From the NCBI GenBank assembly GCA_964478515.1, contig CAYZIL010000032.1, positions 1 to 16,756 of the forward strand: 16,756 nt of DNA. The letters run 5' to 3'. Of this stretch, positions 12,422-16,756 are shown piece by piece (the first letter of the stretch is position 1; each line of letters begins with the position of its first letter). The DNA comes from HGM13233 sp964478515 (GTDB lineage: Bacteria > Bacillota > Clostridia > Oscillospirales > Ruminococcaceae). The position numbers were made by a program, and so were the translations under genes. Under the pieces are notes generated by a model that was not told the origin of the DNA, did no database searches, and saw nothing but the letters and a program-made list of their open reading frames with translations.

Positions 12422-12430
12422 TGATACAAT
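12422..12430 (+). promoter_or_regulatory. extended -10 promoter of the abrB leader
   Basis: TG-A-TACAAT is an extended -10 element. No good -35 box is found at 16-18 bases. Transcription would start near 12437, leaving a leader of about 160 nt before abrB. Confidence 0.5.
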
Positions 12431-12436
12431 GTAACT

Positions 12437-12598
12437 TTAGTAGAAGGGGTGGTTCGTTTCCACTCGCCTACAGCTTATGAAATATGTGCTTTCTGTTTTG
12501 CGTAGTCCTTTCAGCGGTGCTTTAGCGGAAAGCACGTCAGTCATCTGTTGGTTCTTGCCGCTCCGGTTGCGGCAACACACACATTCTGGGAGGAAAAA
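12437..12598 (+). promoter_or_regulatory. structured 5' leader of abrB with competing stems
   Basis: The leader has a GTGG/CCAC hairpin near 12449-12463, the stem GTGCTTT (12517-12523)/AAAGCAC (12529-12535), and TTGCCGC (12555-12561)/GCGGCAA (12569-12575) just before the ribosome-binding site GGGAGGA. A second GTGCTTTC at 12486-12493 can pair with the same 3' arm, GAAAGCAC, by eight bases, so two exclusive folds are possible. No Rfam family was recognised. An open frame of 41 codons (12477-12602) overlaps the abrB start as ATGA but has no Shine-Dalgarno. Confidence 0.45.
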
Positions 12599-12838
12599 AT
12601 GAAATCTACCGGCATTGTACGTCCTGTTGACCGTCTGGGCAGAATAGTCCTGCCAATCGAGTTGCGCCGCATGCTCGGCATCGGCGAGAACGACTTGATG
12701 GAGATTTACACCGAAGACAACACTGTTGTGCTGAAAAAGTACGAGAATAAGTGCATTTTTTGCGGCAGCAACGATCAACTGAGCGAGTACATGGGCAAAA
12801 GCGTCTGCGCGGCTTGTGCGGCGCAGCTGAACCGCTGA
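12599..12838 (+). CDS. abrB: AbrB/SpoVT-family transition-state regulator with C-terminal CxxC pairs
   Basis: A 79-residue DNA-binding regulator. The N-terminal MKSTGIVRPVDRLGRIVLPI and ELRRMLGIGENDLMEIY form the swapped-hairpin AbrB fold, which dimerises and binds AT-rich promoters. In Bacillus the relative controls entry into stationary phase. Instead of the Bacillus C-terminal multimerisation domain, residues 50-79 hold CIFCG and CAAC (C52/C55 and C70/C73), a probable zinc ribbon seen in clostridial versions of the family. ATG 12599 follows GGGAGGA; an in-frame extension to 12548 would disrupt the leader hairpin. Two terminators lie downstream. The long leader and upstream inverted repeats suggest regulation at both transcription and RNA level. 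Confidence 0.92.
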   Translation: MKSTGIVRPVDRLGRIVLPIELRRMLGIGENDLMEIYTEDNTVVLKKYENKCIFCGSNDQLSEYMGKSVCAACAAQLNR

Positions 12839-12910
12839 GCGAATACCAAAAACTGTGCTGTCGGCCCTTGTGCAATGGGCGACGTGCGGGCAATTAACTG
12901 CAATTGTCTG

Positions 12911-12938
12911 ACAACGCGGCTAACTGGCCGTTGTTTTT
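12911..12938 (+). terminator. first terminator after abrB
   Basis: ACAACG (12911-12916) pairs with the tail of GGCCGTTGT, with an imperfect inner part (GGC/GCC possible), followed by five T. It is weaker than the next one. Confidence 0.55.
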
Positions 12939-12969
12939 GGGTACAAACCGACACTAAGCAAAAGAACGA

Positions 12970-12999
12970 GGGGCGAGCAGTAATTGTTCGCCCCTTTTT
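12970..12999 (+). terminator. second, stronger terminator after abrB
   Basis: GGGGCGAGCA (12970-12979) pairs with TGTTCGCCCC (12985-12994), ten pairs including one G-U, followed by TTTTT. Confidence 0.85.
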
Positions 13000-13167
13000 G
13001 CCTGCGTTTTAGCGTCTTCGCTTTGCGGCGCCGGCGCACGCTGCCGACTCTCGCAAAAAACTGCGCTTGCAAAGAGCAAATCGACAAAACAATATCCGCA
13101 TGCGGAATTTCGCAACACAATACTTGTTATTTACAACATACCGTAACTGCAATACGATTCTTGCCGC

Positions 13168-13173
13168 TATAAT
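13168..13173 (+). promoter_or_regulatory. TATAAT box upstream of the orphan terminator
   Basis: A perfect -10 hexamer. The -35 at 17 bases (AACTGC) is poor, so activity would need an activator or would be low. Confidence 0.35.
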
Positions 13174-13179
13174 ATAGTA

Positions 13180-13387
13180 AAAATAAACATTTTAATTATA
13201 AGCGCCAACTTTTTCGGCATTTATGTGCCGCAAAAGGCAAAATTTCGCCGACTGTTGCGCCGCCGGATACGCGCAAGTTATTATTTTACATATCAATATA
13301 GCTCAAGCACAACCAGCAGAGCCGGTCGCACAGACGCAGAGCCCGCGGTACACCTAAAATGGTGTACCGCGGGCTCGTTTTATTTTT
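13180..13387 (+). ncRNA. candidate small RNA or attenuated leader
   Basis: Between a TATAAT box (13168-13173) and an excellent terminator (ending 13387) lies about 205 bp with no gene. A transcript would include the hairpin CGGCAT/GTGCCG near 13213-13228 and GC-rich arms before the terminator. It could be a free small RNA, or the leader of the surface-protein gene at 13475 with the terminator acting as an attenuator. No known RNA family was recognised. Confidence 0.3.
13339..13387 (+). terminator. 16-bp perfect-stem terminator with no gene in front of it
   Basis: GAGCCCGCGGTACACC (13339-13354) and its exact complement (13361-13376) enclose TAAAAT and are followed by GTTTTATTTTT. It is one of the strongest terminators in the window. 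The nearest upstream gene, abrB, already has two terminators of its own. Confidence 0.92.
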
Positions 13388-13413
13388 CCGGAGTTCTGCT
13401 CAGACTTGCAGTT

Positions 13414-13419
13414 TATAAT
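13414..13419 (+). promoter_or_regulatory. -10 box for the vWA surface-protein gene
   Basis: TATAAT, directly downstream of the orphan terminator. The -35 at 17 bases (GAGTTC) does not match consensus. The leader of about 50 nt would contain the TCCGCA/TGCGGA hairpin. Confidence 0.35.
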
Positions 13420-13474
13420 TTTTCCGCAATCCCGGCTGCGGAGAAAAAATATCAAGATATACAAAGGAGAAAAC

Positions 13475-15094
13475 ATGAAGAAAAAAATAGTGGCGCTGCT
13501 GAGCGTGGCAGTCCTGCTGCTGACGCTTGTGCCGGCTGCGGCTTTAGCCGCACCTGCGCAGGGCCTTACCGAGGTAAAAATATCCGCAGACAAAACTGCG
13601 ATGGAACTCGGAAACGGAGAATACCGCATTAAGTTCACCATTCCCGGCGAGACGGCGGTCGTAAAACCGGTAATTGACGTGGTCTTTGTGCTCGACATTT
13701 CCAGCACCGCGGATTCCGCGTTCAAAACGAACCTGCTGAATATGTTGAACGAACTTGCCGCCAACACAAGCGAGGTCACATATAAGGTCGGCGTTGTGAT
13801 GTTCGACCGAAATGTAAGAAACACCTCAGGCGGTCTTGTGAATATAGAGACGGCGGGCGTTCTGCAAACGTTAATGGACACAATAAACGCGACCGGCTCC
13901 ACCGGCGGCACCAACCTGCAAGGCGGGGTAATGCTCGGCCGCTCGTGGCTGGACGGCGACACTGCCGTTGCGGCGTCAAATAAGTACCTAATCGTCCTGT
14001 CCGACCTCAGAGCCTACCTGTTTACGAGAACGCCCGGCGGCGCGCTGGAACAGATGTACAACGTGAACGGCGCCGGCGGCGCCGGCGGCAGATGGGTATA
14101 TGACGGACTCGCCCGGTATGGCTACGACGCTGCCGGCACTTATAACGTAGCCAGCATAGACAACCTGGTACGCAACATGATTATTCCTAAATCCGGAATG
14201 ACTGTCGCAAACGCCGCCTGGCTAACAGCGCTGGACGACACCGGGTCCATCTTCGCGGACGACGCCGCTGCGGCCGCCGCTGTCGCTGCCGGCACAGCGC
14301 TGGTTCCCTCGGCGGCGAGCGACACCACGGTCACGTCCTTTGACAAGGTAATATATCTGGTCGGCAACGACTTTCTGGACATGAAGAGCGCCGGCTATAA
14401 CGAATACCTGTTGTATTCGCCGTGGCACGGCGCGGTAGATAATCACGGCAGTCTTTACAAAGCCTTTAGCGAGTGGTTTGCGCAGTACATCGGCCCGAAG
14501 TATTCGTCGGACTCCTCTGCTGTCGGCGACGCTCTTACGGCCATAACCAGCGACATTATCAACTCGGTACATATGGGCACATTGACCGACGTGATAAATA
14601 CGACTAACTTCACTTTTAAGACCGGTTCTTTTGCACTCAGCTACGGCGGAACGGCGCTGACGGCCACAGACCTGGGAAACGGTTCGTTTGGCTACGGAAC
14701 GCCGACTAACGGCGTCTACCCGTTTGTAGCGGCAATTAACACCGCCGCGGACACCGTGACGCTGCAAATTAACGTGCCGGTACGCGACAACAACAGACTG
14801 GAATTCAGTTTTATAGAAAAATATATTGAGGGTTCCCTTTTGCAGGGCGGCACCGTTTTTACCAATAACGAGGCCTTCCTTGAGTACATGAATACTTCCG
14901 AATACAAAACCGACCCCACGGCTTACCGGCGTTACATGAGCTTTCCCTCGCCGTCTGTGACAATAACAAGCAACCCTAAAACAGGCGACAGCGGCAGCCT
15001 TTGGTCCTCCATTCTATTAATGACAGCCGCGGGCGCATGCTTTGTCTGCCTTGCGGCCAGAACCCAGAAAAAGGGTAAAATATCCGCAAAATAA
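13475..15094 (+). CDS. Secreted von Willebrand factor A domain protein with NPKTGD cell-wall sorting signal
   Basis: A 539-residue surface protein. Residues 1-25 are a signal peptide (MKKKIVALLSVAVLLLTLVP, cleavage after ALA). A vWA domain starts at about 66: IDVVFVLDISST carries the metal-site motif as D74-x-S76-x-T78 (usually D-x-S-x-S), with STGGTNLQGG (T146) and LIVLSDLRA (D177) as further metal-site loops. A beta-rich stalk-like region follows (about 390-490). The end has the sortase pattern: NPKTGD (500-505), a hydrophobic helix, then RTQKKGK. It is thus probably wall-anchored and adhesive or pilus-like; no sortase or partner pilin is in the window. The start is set by AAAGGAG before ATG 13475. 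The region around 265-285 is alanine-rich low complexity. It is transcribed alone, ending at the terminator at 15111-15153. Confidence 0.88.
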   Translation: MKKKIVALLSVAVLLLTLVPAAALAAPAQGLTEVKISADKTAMELGNGEYRIKFTIPGETAVVKPVIDVVFVLDISSTADSAFKTNLLNMLNELAANTSEVTYKVGVVMFDRNVRNTSGGLVNIETAGVLQTLMDTINATGSTGGTNLQGGVMLGRSWLDGDTAVAASNKYLIVLSDLRAYLFTRTPGGALEQMYNVNGAGGAGGRWVYDGLARYGYDAAGTYNVASIDNLVRNMIIPKSGMTVANAAWLTALDDTGSIFADDAAAAAAVAAGTALVPSAASDTTVTSFDKVIYLVGNDFLDMKSAGYNEYLLYSPWHGAVDNHGSLYKAFSEWFAQYIGPKYSSDSSAVGDALTAITSDIINSVHMGTLTDVINTTNFTFKTGSFALSYGGTALTATDLGNGSFGYGTPTNGVYPFVAAINTAADTVTLQINVPVRDNNRLEFSFIEKYIEGSLLQGGTVFTNNEAFLEYMNTSEYKTDPTAYRRYMSFPSPSVTITSNPKTGDSGSLWSSILLMTAAGACFVCLAARTQKKGKISAK

Positions 15095-15110
15095 TACGCG
15101 CCCCATTACA

Positions 15111-15153
15111 AAACATCAACGGCAGGATTAATTCCCACCCGTTGATGTTTTTT
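15111..15153 (+). terminator. terminator after the surface-protein gene, possibly bidirectional
   Basis: AAACATCAACGG (15111-15122) pairs with CCGTTGATGTTT (15139-15150), then further T. The A-rich left arm would give a U-tract on the minus strand, so it may also stop the convergent xre gene ending at 15281. The 127 bases between show nothing else. Confidence 0.85.
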
Positions 15154-15280
15154 GCTTTTCCCCGCTGTCACTGTGCCACTAAACGCAAAAACAGCGTCCT
15201 AATTCAGAAAGAAAAGTTTTCCGCGCCGCGTTTATTGTATGAGAACGGAAAATATGTAATGCCGGCGAAGACTGATTTCG

Positions 15281-15538
15281 TCATTCCGCGTCGTCAAAGC
15301 TGAAATCATTCAGCAACGGAAAATCCAGAAATTCGGCAAGCGTCATATTGAACGCAATCGCCAGGCGGTGCAGCGTGCTTATTCTCGGGTTCTTGGTGAC
15401 GCCGCGCACAATGTTGTCGAGCGTCGATTGCTTGACGCCGCTCATCTCGGCAAGGCGGTTATAACTTATCCCGCGTTTTTTACACAAGGCTTTAATTCTC
15501 TCTACCAGAATGTCCGAATACTCCACACGTCTCACCAC
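15281..15538 (-). CDS. Xre-family helix-turn-helix regulator
   Basis: An 85-residue protein that is nearly all one Cro/CI-type helix-turn-helix domain. Residues about 12-68 cover ERIKALCKKRGISYNRLAEM, the recognition region SGVKQSTLDNIVRGVTKNPR, and ISTLHRLAIAFNMTLAEFLDF. The short acidic tail (DFSFDDAE) has no sensor domain. No ATG is available near the N-terminus; GTG at 15538 or 15535 follows GGGAG, and GTG 15526 is another option. It is divergent from the PAS/GGDEF-like gene, with a perfect 24-bp palindrome and extra half-sites between them. Autoregulation and control of the neighbour are therefore likely. A TATAAA box at 15565-15570 may be its -10; the matching -35 would overlap the palindrome. 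Confidence 0.88.
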   Translation of the reverse strand: MVRRVEYSDILVERIKALCKKRGISYNRLAEMSGVKQSTLDNIVRGVTKNPRISTLHRLAIAFNMTLAEFLDFPLLNDFSFDDAE

Positions 15539-15589
15539 GCTCCCAGCAATAGGTAATCGTTTATTTTATAGTAACAAGCGCCGGTCGAC

Positions 15590-15613
15590 GAATTACCCGA
15601 ATTCGGGTAATTC
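15590..15613. promoter_or_regulatory. perfect 24-bp palindromic operator
   Basis: The half-site GAATTACCCGAA is followed directly by its exact reverse complement, with no spacer. It lies between the divergent xre and PAS/GGDEF-like genes and ends two bases before the plus promoter. The core GGTAAT recurs singly at 15552-15557 (in the xre leader) and at 15658-15663 (just after the plus transcription start). It has no U-tract, so it is a DNA-binding site rather than a terminator. The Xre protein next to it is the obvious candidate ligand. Confidence 0.8.
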
Positions 15614-15615
15614 TA

Positions 15616-15644
15616 TTGCGTGAAGGCTCAGGTTTTGTTATTAT
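15616..15644 (+). promoter_or_regulatory. promoter of the PAS/GGDEF-like gene
   Basis: TTGCGT (15616-15621), 17-base spacer, TATTAT (15639-15644). The palindrome ends at 15613, next to the -35, so a bound protein would contact or block polymerase. The leader is about 80 nt. Confidence 0.65.
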
Positions 15645-15732
15645 TAATGTAAAATAAGGTAATATGTTGAGAAAGCACAGCACGGAATTGTTATTCTTTT
15701 TGTTGAGATGCGTATGGAATAGGAATAAAAAA

Positions 15733-16756
15733 ATGAAGAGTGACTGCTCTCATCCCTCACCCGGCCATGCAGATTTTTCATTGCCTAGCATACAGAACGC
15801 CGAATTGCCGGTGCGCAAATTGCTGGACAGCGACAAAAAGCTGGGTCAATGCGCGCTAATTGTTGCAGAAATAGACAACCTGCCCCAAAGCAACGAGGGC
15901 TGGCTTGAAATTTGCCGGCAAACCGACGCTTGTCTTGTGCAGTTTTTTACAGACCACAGCGTCATAGCCCGCAGTGACAGCATAATCATGATCTTCGCCA
16001 ATTCTCTGAGTTCCGCGGAATTTGCCAAAAACCGACTCGGGCAGCTGTGCTACCTTTTGGGCTTTACCTACGAGGATGGCGGCGCCGCCGAAAAAACAAC
16101 CTGCGCTGCCGGAATGCTGCTGTGGAACAACGATGCCGTGCCGCTTGGCTACGACATAGTTAGAGCTGCGGCATACGACGCTCTTTACCACCAGAGAAGG
16201 CGCTCCGCTCAGGGGTATATTGTCTTTGAACCGGGAGAAAACGGCATTCGGCGCGAGAGCGACAGCGATATTGATTTGTCGCAGTTGATAGATGAAACTG
16301 AAATCGGTATCCTGCTTTTGCGCATGGACGACGACCCGCAATGTGAATATCTCAACGGCTGCGCCGCAAAGCTGCTGCTTCCCGACTTAGAGCACGGCAA
16401 AAGTATTGCCGCGCTGTTTGCCTGCTTACGCGACCGAGACCGGCTCACACTCGAAACTCTACTCGTGGGCAATGTTTATTTTAACGACCTTACCAGCATC
16501 CCCTGCCGCACCAAAAACGGCGGTTGGTTTCTTGTAAGATTCATGCCGATGAGCTCGCAAAACGGAGTGTCACGCTTACTGCTTCTTTCCGTGTGCGAGG
16601 CATTGGAAAAAACTGACAGCGAATACGAGTCGGAACTCGCACAAATTAAGCAGAGAATTTTGGCCGCCACAGTAAAGGCCGCCTCGTTCGAGGTCGATAT
16701 TGCCACGCGCACTCTCACTCTCTCGCGCGAGCTGCGGCATTTTTACTATTGCAAGG
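15733..16756 (+). CDS. Signalling protein with degenerate GGDEF domain and PAS domains, 3' end outside the window
   Basis: The frame is open from ATG 15733 to the window edge (341 codons). Residues about 30-165 follow the GGDEF fold without its catalytic signature: CALIVAEIDNLP, then IARSDSIIMIF where R-x-G-G-D-E-F is expected, then TCAAGMLLW and YDIVRAAAYDALYHQRRRSA, the usual helix near the end. It is therefore probably a non-catalytic relic or a binding module. Residues about 180-290 (ETEIGILLLRM, KNGGWFLVRFMPMS) resemble a PAS domain, and a second PAS-like unit begins near 315 (SFEVDIATRTLTLS). Output domains such as EAL or HD may lie beyond the edge. No membrane helix or signal peptide is seen. 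AGGAAT precedes the start. Domain calls are from pattern only. Confidence 0.7.
   Translation, partial: MKSDCSHPSPGHADFSLPSIQNAELPVRKLLDSDKKLGQCALIVAEIDNLPQSNEGWLEICRQTDACLVQFFTDHSVIARSDSIIMIFANSLSSAEFAKNRLGQLCYLLGFTYEDGGAAEKTTCAAGMLLWNNDAVPLGYDIVRAAAYDALYHQRRRSAQGYIVFEPGENGIRRESDSDIDLSQLIDETEIGILLLRMDDDPQCEYLNGCAAKLLLPDLEHGKSIAALFACLRDRDRLTLETLLVGNVYFNDLTSIPCRTKNGGWFLVRFMPMSSQNGVSRLLLLSVCEALEKTDSEYESELAQIKQRILAATVKAASFEVDIATRTLTLSRELRHFYYCK

Larger units (their letters stand above)
12839..13474. other. 636-bp stretch without a protein gene
   Basis: No credible coding sequence was found. It contains two terminators after abrB (12911-12938 and 12970-12999), a perfect 12-bp palindrome TCCGCATGCGGA (13095-13106), a TATAAT box at 13168-13173, an orphan strong terminator (13339-13387), and the leader of the surface-protein gene. 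That leader has a hairpin TCCGCA (13423-13428)/TGCGGA (13437-13442). Open frames here are short and have no ribosome-binding sites. Confidence 0.65.

Noticed and set aside
12437..12598. 6S RNA or another named structured RNA
   Set aside because: The ends do not pair into a closing stem and no central bubble is evident; kept only as a structured leader.
12477..12602. 41-codon upstream frame overlapping the abrB start (ATGA)
   Set aside because: No Shine-Dalgarno and no recognisable peptide; recorded in the leader entry, not called as a gene.
15846..16718. Minus-strand frames opposite the signalling gene
   Set aside because: The plus frame is open throughout, has a promoter and ribosome-binding site, and has domain-like content.

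Overview
The window looks like chromosomal DNA of an anaerobic Firmicute of the class Clostridia, most like the uncultured, GC-rich gut Oscillospirales/Ruminococcaceae. Reasons: strong AGGAGG-type ribosome-binding sites, sigma-70 promoters with 17-bp spacers, an AbrB with a C-terminal zinc-ribbon-like tail, a surface protein ending in an NPKTGD cell-wall sorting signal, and a PAS/degenerate-GGDEF signalling protein. This taxonomic placement is inference; no rRNA is present.

Layout. 1-337: 5' part of a GNAT acetyltransferase (minus) with a near-consensus promoter. 446-751: a hairpin-rich segment next to a tRNA-Ser(UGA); a degenerate copy of the tRNA 3' end lies at the far side of the segment. 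774-1990: alanine racemase (alr, minus), separated from the tRNA by a long perfect hairpin whose loop region carries the -35 box of the tRNA promoter. 2056-4103: a translationally coupled operon (plus) of ECF sigma factor, zinc-type anti-sigma factor, a small multi-membrane protein and a LiaF/DUF5668-like membrane protein. The last gene is frameshifted at a CTCAC x3 repeat.

4132-4719: DUF3267 putative membrane zinc peptidase with its own promoter. 4863-9264: a four-gene minus-strand operon (FrlC-like sugar epimerase, two paralogous double-domain GNATs, a YtcJ-type amidohydrolase). It is divergent from a plus-strand operon (9650-11618) of class II aldolase/epimerase, an unassigned TIM-barrel protein and a nitroreductase-family protein. 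Together these two operons look like a catabolic or salvage island for a sugar-amine or N-acyl compound. That is a hypothesis from gene content, not a demonstrated pathway.

11764-13387: an arginine-rich degenerate GNAT, then abrB behind a structured leader of about 160 nt. Two terminators follow, and then a stretch without a gene that carries a TATAAT box and a very strong orphan terminator (possible small RNA or attenuated leader). 13475-15094: a secreted von Willebrand A surface protein with a sortase signal. 15281-16756: an Xre regulator divergent from a truncated PAS/degenerate-GGDEF protein, with a perfect 24-bp palindrome between them.

No CRISPR array, insertion sequence or phage gene was seen. 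The most notable items are the repeat-linked frameshift in the LiaF-like gene, the GNAT double-domain pair inside the amine/sugar island, the palindrome controlling the xre/signalling pair, and the tRNA promoter embedded in a hairpin.
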